Assembly (NCBI GenBank): GCA_963828825.1
Contig: CAWHGF010000002.1
Location: 784,396-848,395 of the forward strand
From: Bog-473 sp963828825
GTDB taxonomy: Bacteria > Actinomycetota > Acidimicrobiia > Acidimicrobiales > RAAP-2
Length of the DNA stretch: 64,000 nucleotides
Reading direction: 5' to 3'
Both the position numbers and the translations under genes were made by a program. Position 1 is the stretch's first letter. Every line of letters begins with the position of its first letter. The notes beneath the pieces are model-generated. The model worked only from the letters and a program-made list of their open reading frames with translations, did no database searches and was not told the DNA's origin. Positions 50,108-58,892 of this stretch are shown here, in pieces.

Positions 50108-51548
50108 ATGCCGGCTCGCCGTCGCACCGCGACCTCCAATTTCGGCGTCGGGCGCCGCGAATCGCACGTGGCGGACGCCTTCTACGCCCGCTTCGAAGCG
50201 CCGGAGCTGAGCGCCGACGAGCACGTGAACCCGCACGAGCCCGGTGTCTCGTGCCTGTGCGGCGATGCCCGCCGGATGGAGGCGGTGGCCGACGACTCGG
50301 TCGCCCTCGTCGTCACCTCGCCCCCCTACTTCGCCGGGAAGCAGTACGAGGAGGAGCTCGACCGCGAGGGGGTGCCCGGCTCCTACATCGAGTACCTGGC
50401 GTTGCTGCGCGACGTCTTCGCCGAGTGCAAGCGCGTGCTCGAGCCGGGCGGCCGCATCGCGGTCAACGTGGCCAACCTCGGTCGCAAGCCCTACCGCAGC
50501 CTGGCCGCCGACGTCATGACCATCCTGCAGGACGACCTGCACCTGCTGCCCCGGGGCGAGATCGTGTGGCAGAAGGGCGAAGGGGCCAGCGGCTCCTGCG
50601 CCTGGGGCTCCTTCCGCTCCGCCGCCAATCCGGTGCTGCGCGATGTGACCGAGCGCGTCATCGTGGCCAGCAAGGGGCGCTTCGGACGGGCCCGCAGCCC
50701 CAAGGAGCGTCGCCGGGCCGGGCTGCCGCACGAGAGCAGCATCGGGGCCGACGACTTCATGGCGCTGACGCTCGACGTGTGGGACATCCCGCCCGAGAGC
50801 GCGGTGCGGGTGCGTCACCCGGCGCCCTTCCCCGTCGAGTTGCCCCAGCGCCTGATGGAGCTCTACACCTATCGTGGCGATCTCGTGGTCGACCCGTTCG
50901 CCGGGTCCGGTTCCACGCTCGGTGGCGGCGCGTCCGCAGCGGGCGTGACGCCGTCGGCTACGACCTCGACCCCGCCTACGTCGAGCTGTCCCGCCGCCGC
51001 CTGGCGACGAGGCGCAGACCGGCGACGGCGGCTGCGTGCCTGGAGACGGTGCGGCTGGAGACGGTGCGGCTGGAGACGGGACGGTGGGCGACGGTGCGTC
51101 CGCCGCCACCGTGGCCCGGGCCGCGCTCGAGGCCGCCGGGTTCGCCGACGTGCGGCCCAACCGCCGCCTGCGCGGGCTGGGCCTGGCGGTCGACTTCACC
51201 GGCACCGACGCACAAGGGCGGACGTGGTACTTCGACGTCGCCGGGCCGAACTCGGCCTACCGGGGCGGCATGGCCCGCTCCGAGACGGTCTGGCGGGCCC
51301 TCGGCCGGGCCCACGTGATGGCCGCCGGCGGCCATTCGCCGTTCGTCGTGCTCACCACCCAGCTGCCCCGGCCGGGCACCGAGGCGGACCGCGCCCTGCG
51401 GGCGCCCGGGCCGGGAGGGATCTTCGACGCGGTGGACCTCCTGTCCGCCGACGCCCGGGCTCGGCTCGCCACGTACGCCGGCGGACGGTGCGGGTCCCCC
51501 GGGGTGGGGTTCTGGTCGGCCGCCGACGTGGCGCCCGGCGCCGTCTGA
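50108..51548 (+). CDS. Site-specific DNA methyltransferase with C-terminal nuclease-like domain (one frame break)
   Basis: Beta-type N4-cytosine/N6-adenine DNA methyltransferase, about 480 residues when bridged. Start RRRTATSNFGVGRRESH, motif IV TSPPYFAGKQYEEE, LEPGGRIAVNVANLGRKPY, then motif I DPFAGSGSTL near residue 270. A break near 50925 carries the reading to GRDAVGYDLDPAYVELSRRR. A Gly/Asp/Ala-rich linker follows, then a domain with VDFTGTDAQGRTWYFDVAGP that has the spacing of a PD-(D/E)xK core. An ATG at 50039 is an alternative start. The target site is unknown. It heads a four-gene set with the nuclease-like gene. Confidence 0.82.
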
Positions 51549-51566
51549 CCGTGGGCCTGGCTGACC

Positions 51567-51881
51567 ATGGGCGCCGTCGTCGCCTGCGCGGTGGTACGCG
51601 ACGACCCGCCGCGCGTGTTCGTCGCCGAGGACCTCGAGACGCTGAACTGGGTCCTGGCCTGCCAGCTGGTGGCCAAGACGCCCGGGCGCGACCTGCCGCC
51701 CGGCGAGCGCGCCGCGTTGCGGCAGGCCTTGCGCGAGGAGCGGTGGGGCGACGCCGTGTTCGCCTTCATCGCCCGCACGGGGATGGCGGTCGACGTGTAC
51801 GAGAGCACCGAGCTGCATCTCGCCGCGGAGGCCGCCGTGGGGCCACTGGAGCTGCAGCTCACTCCCCTCTTCGCCGAGTAG
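51567..51881 (+). CDS. Conserved-looking hypothetical protein in the methyltransferase cassette
   Basis: A 104-residue alpha/beta protein (VVACAVVRDDPPRVFVAEDL; ETLNWVLACQLVAKTPG; ERWGDAVFAFIARTGMAVDV). It lies 18 bases after the methyltransferase stop and 45 bases before the nuclease-like gene, in the same direction, with consistent coding bias and no frame break. Unknown family. Its position suggests an accessory or control role in the modification cassette (inference). Confidence 0.7.
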   Translation: MGAVVACAVVRDDPPRVFVAEDLETLNWVLACQLVAKTPGRDLPPGERAALRQALREERWGDAVFAFIARTGMAVDVYESTELHLAAEAAVGPLELQLTPLFAE

Positions 51882-51926
51882 CCGGCGCCCGGCCGGGGCG
51901 CTGTCCCGCGGTGGGAGGATGCGTCC

Positions 51927-53121
51927 GTGCCGAGCGACCGCACCACGGTGACCGAGCTCGGGACCGGTCTCGGCATGCTGGGGGCGGCCGGTATCGACGA
52001 GGCCCTCCGGTCACGCCCGGGGGTGATGCACAGCCTGTCGCCGGAGATGTGGGATCGCCTGGACCGCTTGCGCGGCGGCGGCGCCTACGACGCGGAATTC
52101 CACGCCGCCTGGGCGAACGGGCAGGCCTTCCTGACCGCCGCCGACGGCCTCCGGCGGCCGCCTGCCCCAGGTCGTCGAGTGGAAGGGCACCGGCCGCGCC
52201 CCCGGCGACGAGGTGGCGCCCATCGACCTGCGCGTCGATCACGTCTACCTGGTGAGCTGCAAGTACCTCTCGAACATCCTCTTCAACGTCTCCCCGACCA
52301 GCGTTTTCGACTCGCTCCTCTTCGGCGGGCAGGGCCGGGGGGGTCGGGCGGCGCGGGACGTCGGCGCCGACTGGTACGCCGAGGTGGCACCGGCCGAGTA
52401 CCAGGCCCTCTACGCAGCCGTGCGTCTCGCCGCTCGTGGCGTCGAGGGCGGGGCGTCGTCGCCCCCATCGAACCCGTCGGCCCGTCCGGAGCGACCCGGT
52501 CACGCGCCCACTGTCGTGGCACTCCCCGGACTCGGCGCCGCCGCCGCTGTCGGGGTGCCCACGGCGGGTCCACTTCGGAGCAACGAGGGCCGGGGCGCAG
52601 TGCCGCACGACCTGCCGCTCCGCGCCGTCGATCTCACCGTGCCGCAGCGCGAGGCGCTGCGGCACTGGCTCCGTCCCGGCTGGCCTCCGGGCGCCAAGGA
52701 CCTCTACGCCACCCTGTCGGGCGCCGTGGCCCGGGCGTCCGTTCGCCGCTGGGAGGCGGCCATGGACGACCGAGGCGGTACCGGTGAGGCCATGCTCTGG
52801 CGGCTCCTGCGCATCGGGAGTGCGCCCTACTTCGTGCTGGGCTCCTCGGCGGACCGCTCGCTGCGGCTCCGCATCGCCACCTCCTGGGACTGGCGCCAGC
52901 AGTTCCAGCTGATCGCCATCACGATGGAGGGCCAAGCGGGCGGCCAGCCCCGGGTGGGTTGGGAGGCCGTCGTGCGCGACCGGGCCTCCCACGAGGTGCA
53001 CCCAGTGGTGGGCCACATCGAGGTGCGCTGGAGCCATGGCCGGTTCGGCGGGCTCCCCGAGGCCAAGGGCTACCTCGATACGTCGCACCACGCCGTCCCT
53101 GGGTATTTCACCCTCCGATGA
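51927..53121 (+). CDS. Putative restriction-endonuclease-like protein (one frame break)
   Basis: About 398 residues after bridging a break near 52160. The bridged core reads VVEWKGTGRAPGDEVAPIDL then RVDHVYLVSCKYLSNILFN: an acidic residue before a strand, then Asp, then a strand ending in x-C-K, the layout of a PD-(D/E)xK nuclease core with Ser in place of the usual acidic residue before the Lys. No other family is recognised in the remaining 280 residues, which contain a DLTVPQREALRHWLRPG helix and an LRLRIATSWDWRQQFQLIAI strand pair. GTG start with a GGGAGG site. It overlaps the next GNAT gene by four bases. Lying next to a DNA methyltransferase, it is a candidate cognate nuclease. Confidence 0.6.
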
Positions 53122-53705
53122 GCGACTTCGACCCTGCGGCCTTCACTCCCCCACTGCGTGTCCCCGAACTCGCCTCACCGCCGGTCGTGCTGCGCCCCTA
53201 CGCGGTCTCTGACCTCGCCATGGTGCGCCAGGCCGCGGCCGATCCGCTCATCCCCTCCATCTCGTCCGTGCCCCGGACCTATACCGACGACTCGGGCCGG
53301 GCCTTCATTGAGCGCCAGCGCGCCCACGACGCCGAGGGCGACGGCTACTCCTTCGTCATCGCGCCCGAGGCCGTTCCGCAGGCCGGCATCGGGTCCATCG
53401 GGCTGTGGCTGCAGGAGATCGAGAGTGGGCGCGCCTCCATCGGCTACTGGCTCGTCGCGGGCGCACGGGGGCAAGGCCTCGCCGCGTACGCCCTGCGCGC
53501 CGTGGTCTCGTTCGCGTTCGGCGCGCTGGCCATCCCGCGCCTGCATCTCTTCGTGGAGCCCTGGAACGTGGCGTCGGCCCGGACGGCCGAAGCAGCAGGC
53601 TTCAGCCGCGAGGCGACATTGAGGGGCTGGGAGCGCATCGACGGAGAGCAGCGCGACGCCGATTGCTTCGCCCTCCTGTCCTCCGAGTGGGCACAGCAGC
53701 ACTGA
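53118..53705 (+). CDS. GNAT family N-acetyltransferase (RimJ/RimL-like)
   Basis: A 195-residue acetyltransferase. PPVVLRPYAVSDLAMVRQAA is the typical RimJ/RimL start, with YWLVAGARGQGLAAYALRAV as the acetyl-CoA motif (R-G-x-G-[LA]) and RLHLFVEPWNVASARTAEAA(GF) as the last strand/helix. The ATG overlaps the nuclease-like gene stop by four bases (ATGA), so it is translated with it. Whether it acts on a protein, antibiotic or small molecule is not known. Continuous frame. Confidence 0.87.
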   Translation: MSDFDPAAFTPPLRVPELASPPVVLRPYAVSDLAMVRQAAADPLIPSISSVPRTYTDDSGRAFIERQRAHDAEGDGYSFVIAPEAVPQAGIGSIGLWLQEIESGRASIGYWLVAGARGQGLAAYALRAVVSFAFGALAIPRLHLFVEPWNVASARTAEAAGFSREATLRGWERIDGEQRDADCFALLSSEWAQQH

Positions 53706-53718
53706 CGGGAGCGCACCC

Positions 53719-54147
53719 GTGCGCGCCCTCTGCGAGACTGCCCCGGTGTTCAGGCATGGCCATGAGGACGCGGAGATCGCCGAGCGCATCGACCACCTGA
53801 TGGTCGCCGTGTTCGCGCCGGACGACGACGAGCGCCTGGACACCCTGACCCGGGACGTCGCGGCGGACCTGGTCTACGTCACCCCGGAGGCGGTCTTCGA
53901 GGGGCCCGCCGGCCTGAGCGAGGCGTTCGCCCCGTATCGCAACGAAGGCTGGTGGCAGACCGGTCTGCGGCGGACAAGCCCGGTCGACCTCCATCACGGG
54001 TACTTCCGCTATTCGTGGGAGCGGGTGGAGCGCGGCACCACGGTGATGGAGGGCTGGAGCTTCGGCTGGCTGGACGAGGCGGGAGCCATCTGTCGTGTCG
54101 TGACGTTCGATCGATTGGTCCCCGGACAGCCCAACGGCGGATCATGA
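53719..54147 (+). CDS. SnoaL-like / NTF2-fold protein
   Basis: A 142-residue protein of the NTF2 superfamily type (ERIDHLMVAVFAPDD; LVYVTPEAVFEGPAGLSEAF; FRYSWERVERG). These proteins often act as isomerases, hydrolases or carriers for small hydrophobic ligands; the fold tells little about the reaction. GTG start 13 bases after the acetyltransferase. No break seen. Confidence 0.65.
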   Translation: MRALCETAPVFRHGHEDAEIAERIDHLMVAVFAPDDDERLDTLTRDVAADLVYVTPEAVFEGPAGLSEAFAPYRNEGWWQTGLRRTSPVDLHHGYFRYSWERVERGTTVMEGWSFGWLDEAGAICRVVTFDRLVPGQPNGGS

Positions 54148-54175
54148 GAGCTCGAGACAGGGGGAGGGAACGCTG

Positions 54176-54973
54176 ATGCTGGTGCTCGTCGAGGTCGACG
54201 ACCGGGTGGCCACGGTCACCCTGAACCGGCCGGAGGCGCGCAACGCGATCTCGGCCGAGCTGCATGGGCAGCTGGACGAGGCAATCACCGGCCTCGACAG
54301 CCGTGACGACGTGGGATGCATTGTCTTGACGGGTGCGGACCCGGCCTTCTGCGCCGGCATGGATCTCAAGTCACTCGCCACCGAGCTGCGCGCGGTGCAG
54401 AAGGAACGACAGCGCGGCCCGGCACGCCGCGCCGGGATGATGCCGCCGCATGAGACTCCGGTCATCGGCGCCATCAACGGCCCGACGGTCACAGGTGGGC
54501 TCGAACTGGCCATGTGCTGTGACTTCCTGATCGCGTCGGAACGAGCGCGCTTCGCCGACACGCACGCCCGGGTCGGCGTCATGCCGGGTGGCGGCATGAC
54601 GATCCGGTTGCCCCAGCTCGTCGGGATCGACCGGGCCCGTCGCATGAGCTTGACCGGTGACTACATCGACGCCGAGACGGCGCGCGACTGGGGCCTCGTC
54701 GTCGAGGTCGTGGCCCACGAGTCTCTGCTGGGACGGGCCCGGGAGCTGGCTGCCACCATCGCGTCCATCCCGGGCGAGTACCTCGGCGAGCTCCGACGCG
54801 GGTATGACGAGATCGGCGCTCTCCGCGGTCCCGAGGCGTTCGCGGCCGAGGCCGGGTGGTCGCGCGCGTGGATGGCGGAGCGCTTCGACCAAGCGCGCCT
54901 GTCGACCGAGCGCGAGAAGATCGTGGCCCGGGGCCGGGAGCAGACCACGGGACTCGACGGCGCTCCGGCGTGA
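54176..54973 (+). CDS. Enoyl-CoA hydratase/isomerase family protein
   Basis: Crotonase-fold enzyme, 265 residues. VATVTLNRPEARNAIS start; oxyanion-hole region GADPAFCAGMDLKSL and INGPTVTGGLELAMCCDFLI. Of the two usual acidic catalytic residues, one lies in the GVMPGGGMTIRLPQLVG region, so the precise reaction (hydratase, isomerase or other) is uncertain. It overlaps the following LLM gene by four bases (GTGA). Likely part of a fatty-acid or sterol side-chain degradation route. Confidence 0.87.
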   Translation: MLVLVEVDDRVATVTLNRPEARNAISAELHGQLDEAITGLDSRDDVGCIVLTGADPAFCAGMDLKSLATELRAVQKERQRGPARRAGMMPPHETPVIGAINGPTVTGGLELAMCCDFLIASERARFADTHARVGVMPGGGMTIRLPQLVGIDRARRMSLTGDYIDAETARDWGLVVEVVAHESLLGRARELAATIASIPGEYLGELRRGYDEIGALRGPEAFAAEAGWSRAWMAERFDQARLSTEREKIVARGREQTTGLDGAPA

Positions 54974-56005
54974 GGGTCTACGCGGGCATGGACCCGCGCC
55001 TCAGCCTGCCCGAGGCCATCGCGCACGCGCGGCGGGTGGAGCACCTCGGCTACGACGGGCTGCACGTGGCCGAGACCGTGCACGACTCCATGGCGGTGGC
55101 GCTGCTCGCGGCCGAGCACACCGAGCGGATCGTCGTGCGCACCAGCGTCACGCTCGCCTTCGCCCGCAGCCCGACCCTCCTCGCCTACGCGGCATGGGAC
55201 ATCGCGAAGCTCAGTGGCGGACGGTTCGAGCTCGGCCTCGGCACGCAGGTGCGCCAGAACATGGAGGACCGCTATGCCGTGCCCTTCGGCGAGGACCCCA
55301 TTGGCCGACTGGGCGACTATGTCGGTGCGGTGCGCGGCGGCGTTCGCGTCCTTCGCGTCGGGTGCGGCACCCGCCTACGAGAGTCCGCACTACCGCGTCA
55401 CCCGGATGCAGCCGTACTTCAATCCGGGGCCGGACGCTGCGACCCAAGCCCCCCTCATCTATCTCGGCGGGGTGCAGCGGAAGGCCTGCGCGTTGGCTGG
55501 CGCGGTGGCGGACGGCTTCGTCAGCCACCCGACCAACTCGAATCCGCACTACCTGCGTGAGACCTGCCTCCCCGCCCTCGCCGAGGGTGCACGCGCCGCG
55601 GGGCGGGACCTGAGTGAGGCCCGGTTCGAGATCGTCATCGGCACGTCCGTCATCACCGGGGCCACCCAGGACGACGTCCTGGTCGAGCGCGAGCGCCAGC
55701 GCCGCCTGTTGGCCTTCTTGTACTCGACACCGGCGTACGCCCCGACGCTCGAGCTCTACGGCTGGACCGAGGTCGGACCCCGGCTCCGAGAACTGATCCG
55801 CCACGACCGCTGGGACGACCTGGCTGGCGTGCTCTCCGACGAGGTGCTCGACACCCTCGTCCCGTGCGGCACGTTCGACGAGCTCCCCGGCCTGTTGCGC
55901 GACCGCTTCGTCGGACTCGGACAGGGCATCGTGATGTCGCCACCGCCCGACGCCGGCGACGACGAGGCCTTCCGGCCGGTGGTGGCGGCGCTCCAGGCGG
56001 CCTGA
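54970..56005 (+). CDS. LLM class F420-dependent oxidoreductase (one frame break)
   Basis: About 344 residues after bridging a surplus G near 55337. VYAGMDPRLSLPEAIAHARR start, YDGLHVAETVHDSM, RIVVRTSVTLAFARSPTLLA, GRFELGLGTQVRQNMEDRYA (the TIGR03617-like signature of actinobacterial F420 enzymes), and after the break PLIYLGGVQRKACALAG. The GTG start overlaps the enoyl-CoA hydratase stop, so the two are co-translated and probably act on the same acyl compound. Confidence 0.85.
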
Positions 56006-56018
56006 GGGGGCTCCCGCC

Positions 56019-56918
56019 TCAGCGGGGCATCGGGAAGATGAGGTCCTCGGTCGCCATGGCCTCCACGGCGGCGCGCCGCCCTTCCTCGCTCATCGGCGCG
56101 TAGCGCTCGGCCGACGCCAGCACCCGGGGCAGGAGCGCGATGTCGCCGGGTGTGCAGAAGGCGTGCACACCCGGCGTGGAGAGGGCGAAATGGATGCCGC
56201 GGTCGAGCTCGTCGTCGCCGGCCTGCGGCTCGTACCACGAGTCGGCCCAGCGAGCGGAGGTGGAGTCGCTCCCGGCCACCGCGTCGGCCAGCGGGCGACC
56301 GTCGGCCCACGGCCGCCGGGCGGCCGCCTTGATCACCATGACGCCCAGGTCGCGTTCGGCACACAGGGCGAGAAGCTCCTCAGCCGGCTCGCGGTACTCC
56401 GCTCGGGACCACAGCGCCGGATAGACCGGGAACATCACGGTGTCGAGGTCGAAACGGCGGAGCGCCTCGAGGTGGGCCCGTGGGACCTCCATGTCGTGCC
56501 CGGTGATGCCGGCGAACCTGGTGTGGCCGGCGTCACGCAGGGCCACGATGCGCTCCAGCGCGGCGGAGCGCCGGTCGAGCTCCTGGAGGGAGGTCACCGC
56601 GTGGGCCTGGTAGAGGTCCAGGACCTCCGCGTGCAACAGGCGGCGGGTCGTGTCGAACTGGTCGGACACCCCCTCGGGGTTGGCCCGCAGAGTCTTCCCG
56701 GCGATGAACAGCTCCTCGCGGTGTGCCGCCAGATGCGGACCCACGACCGACTCGGCCGCCCCGTACTGCGGCGCGATGTCGAGGTGGTTTACCCCGTGGT
56801 CGAGCGCCCGCTGGAGCCAGTCCCCCGCCTCCTCGACGGTGGCCGCCCAGCAGGCGGCGCCACCGAGCACGGCCACGCTGCTCTCGTGCCCGGTCCGTCC
56901 GAGCCGCCGGCGCTCCAC
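56019..56918 (-). CDS. Aldo/keto reductase
   Basis: A 299-residue TIM-barrel NAD(P)H reductase. LGRTGHESSVAVLGGAACW start, catalytic Tyr in DIAPQYGAAE, Lys in FIAGKTLRAN and His in YQAHAVTSL. The Asp of the tetrad is in HLDIAP. It lies 12 bases downstream of the VOC gene on the same strand. Substrate unknown. Confidence 0.9.
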   Translation of the reverse strand: MERRRLGRTGHESSVAVLGGAACWAATVEEAGDWLQRALDHGVNHLDIAPQYGAAESVVGPHLAAHREELFIAGKTLRANPEGVSDQFDTTRRLLHAEVLDLYQAHAVTSLQELDRRSAALERIVALRDAGHTRFAGITGHDMEVPRAHLEALRRFDLDTVMFPVYPALWSRAEYREPAEELLALCAERDLGVMVIKAAARRPWADGRPLADAVAGSDSTSARWADSWYEPQAGDDELDRGIHFALSTPGVHAFCTPGDIALLPRVLASAERYAPMSEEGRRAAVEAMATEDLIFPMPR

Positions 56919-56930
56919 CTCGCCGACCCG

Positions 56931-57701
56931 CTATCCCTTGAACTGCAGCACGTTGAAGACCGCACCGACGTTGTCGGAGAGGACGGCAAACCGCCCGGGT
57001 TCGATATCGGCCGGCCCCATGAACACGCTGGCGCCGAGCTCTTGGGCCTTCGCCACGGTGGCGTCCGTGTCGGCCACCGCGAAGTAGACGCCCCAGAAGG
57101 GCGGGATCTCGGCGGGCATGTCGGGGGGTTTCCGCATCATCCCCCCGATCGCCTTCCCGCCCAGCTGCCACTCGGTGTAGGCCGGCGGGCCACCCGGAGG
57201 ACCCTGGTCGTTGGCATCCCACCCGAACACGGCGTCGTAGAAGGACTTCGACGCGTCGAGGTCCGTCGTGATCAGCTCGCTCCAGCAATACGTGCCGGGC
57301 TCGTTGGCCACCTGTGCCCCGGTGTGCTGGCCGGGCTGCCAGAGGCCGAGGACCGCACCGACGGGATCGGCGAACACGGCCATGCGGCCCGCGTCCATGA
57401 CGTCCATCGGAGGGACGAAGACAGTGCCGCCGTTGGCCGACACTCTGGCCACGGTGTCGTCGGCGCTGTCGACGTTGACATAGGTCGTCCAGACCGGCGG
57501 CATGTCGGGGTTCATCTGCGGGCCGAGGCCCGCCACCGTCTTCCCACCCAGGTCGCAGACCGAATAACCCCCGGCCTCGGGCGGCCCCTCAGGGCAGTTC
57601 CAGCCGAAGAGTCCTCCGTAGAACTCCCTCGACTTCGCCAAGTCGGTGCTGCCCAGGTCCACCCAGGAGGGGACTCCGTCTTCGTAGCGCTCGAACTCCA
57701 C
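56931..57701 (-). CDS. VOC family protein with two glyoxalase-like domains
   Basis: A 256-residue protein with two vicinal-oxygen-chelate modules: residues about 10-120 (SWVDLGSTDLAKSREFYGGL, FADPVGAVLGLWQPG) and 135-256 (WSELITTDLDASKSFYDAVF, VLSDNVGAVFNVLQ). The common HxE metal pattern is not obvious in the first module, which resembles the CFP30B-like hydroxylase group of actinobacteria. Members bind or modify small ligands. It begins an operon with the aldo/keto reductase. Confidence 0.87.
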   Translation of the reverse strand: MEFERYEDGVPSWVDLGSTDLAKSREFYGGLFGWNCPEGPPEAGGYSVCDLGGKTVAGLGPQMNPDMPPVWTTYVNVDSADDTVARVSANGGTVFVPPMDVMDAGRMAVFADPVGAVLGLWQPGQHTGAQVANEPGTYCWSELITTDLDASKSFYDAVFGWDANDQGPPGGPPAYTEWQLGGKAIGGMMRKPPDMPAEIPPFWGVYFAVADTDATVAKAQELGASVFMGPADIEPGRFAVLSDNVGAVFNVLQFKG

Positions 57702-57813
57702 TGTGCTCTCCTCACGCGTGTGCCCCGACGAGCCGACGGTACCCGATCGATGTCACACCCGCACGGGCCCGGGATGAGAAGATCACTGAAATGTCACAGA
57801 TCCTGGGAGCCAC

Positions 57814-58287
57814 ATGAGTCCCAACCCGATCGGCAGCAGGGTGGAACAGTTGGCCCAATCCCTGGCCGAGCACATCGTGCCGCTGATCGTCGACGCCATC
57901 GACATCGACGCGATTCTCGACAAGGTCGACGTCGAGAAGATCATTGAGCGGGTCGATGTGGAAAAGATCGTCGAGCGGGTCGACGTGCAACAGATCATCG
58001 ACAGGGTCGACGTGCAGCAGATCATCGAGCGGGTCGACATCAACGCCATCGTCGACAAGATCGACATCGACGCCCTGGTGGAGCAGACCGAGCTCGGCTC
58101 CATCATCGCCCGATCGACCACGGGGATCCTGACCGAGGTCCTCGACGTCATTCGGGCACAGGGGGTCGGGTTGGACGACTTCATCCTGCGCTGGGGGAAC
58201 CGGCTCATCGGACGGGGCAAGAAAGTCGCCGACTGGCCCCAGGGTCCTCCGCTCCTCGTCGCACCGAAGGCGATCGCGCCATCGTGA
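57814..58287 (+). CDS. Nonapeptide-repeat (VDVxxIIxR) protein
   Basis: A 157-residue protein. After a helical start come seven nine-residue units (see repeat feature), then SIIARSTTGILTEVLDVIRA and LDDFILRWGNRLIGR, a conserved-looking actinobacterial end. The repeats alternate hydrophobic and charged residues every second or third position and would form a regular solenoid or amphipathic array. In related genomes similar repeats accompany RDD proteins, and here the RDD gene overlaps by four bases. It is likely membrane-associated; role unknown. Confidence 0.75.
   Translation: MSPNPIGSRVEQLAQSLAEHIVPLIVDAIDIDAILDKVDVEKIIERVDVEKIVERVDVQQIIDRVDVQQIIERVDINAIVDKIDIDALVEQTELGSIIARSTTGILTEVLDVIRAQGVGLDDFILRWGNRLIGRGKKVADWPQGPPLLVAPKAIAPS
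57898..58086 (+). repeat. Seven tandem 27-bp coding repeats
   Basis: The units translate as IDIDAILDK, VDVEKIIER, VDVEKIVER, VDVQQIIDR, VDVQQIIER, VDINAIVDK, IDIDALVEQ. The pattern [VI]D[VI]xx[IL][IVL]xx is strictly nine residues. DNA units diverge at third positions, so this is an old, selected repeat rather than a recent slippage. Confidence 0.9.
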
Positions 58288-58838
58288 CGACCGTGCCCGT
58301 GCCCTCGCCCGCGCTCACCGTCGGGCGCCAGGGGAACTACGCCGGTGCGGTCAGCCGGCTCGCCGCATTCGCCGCCGACGTCGCAGCATCGTGGGGCCTC
58401 TACACCCTCGGCGTGGCGCTGCTCAATGCCGCGATCAAGCTGGTGACCGGACACTCCTATACGCTGACCAACCACCAGCTGGTGGCCTTCATCGTCCTGA
58501 CGGTCTGGGAGTTCCTCTATTTCACGTACCAGTGGGCGGTGAGTGGCAAGACGCTCGGCATGGCCATCCTCGGCCTGCAGGTCGTGACCGCCCAGGGCGG
58601 GCCCATCAGCGGACGCCAGGCCGTCTTCCGGACCATCGGCCTCGGGATCACCCTGTTCCTCACGCTGGGTATCGGGTTTCTCGGCATCGTCTTCCAACGG
58701 GACCGGCGCGCCCTCAATGACTTCATCGCGGGGACCGCCGTCGTCTACGACTGGGACGCCCGGGCGGCCCGCCTCCGCTGGATGGCCCGCAAAGAGGGCA
58801 CGGCCGGCGCTTCGCCGCTCAAGGAGCACGGCGTCTAG
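58284..58838 (+). CDS. RDD family membrane protein
   Basis: A 184-residue membrane protein with the RDD pattern: AVSRLAAFAADVAASWGLY (first helix with Arg and Asp), YFTYQWAVSGKTLGMAILGL, and QRDRRALNDFIAGTAVVYDW (conserved R-x-x-x-D-x-x-AGT). Three to four helices. Its GTG overlaps the repeat protein stop (GTGA), so both are made together. Some RDD proteins affect ion or osmolyte transport; the function here is unknown. Confidence 0.87.
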   Translation: MTTVPVPSPALTVGRQGNYAGAVSRLAAFAADVAASWGLYTLGVALLNAAIKLVTGHSYTLTNHQLVAFIVLTVWEFLYFTYQWAVSGKTLGMAILGLQVVTAQGGPISGRQAVFRTIGLGITLFLTLGIGFLGIVFQRDRRALNDFIAGTAVVYDWDARAARLRWMARKEGTAGASPLKEHGV

Positions 58839-58892
58839 CCACTGGTACCGGCCGTGTGCCGAGCCCTCGGATGATGGTCTCAGCCCTCTACG

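Noticed and set aside
49763..52255. An 830-codon frame covering the methyltransferase and beyond
   Set aside because: After about 50925 the peptide becomes Arg/Ala/Gly-rich, while the adjacent frame continues the methyltransferase and then the separate small gene.
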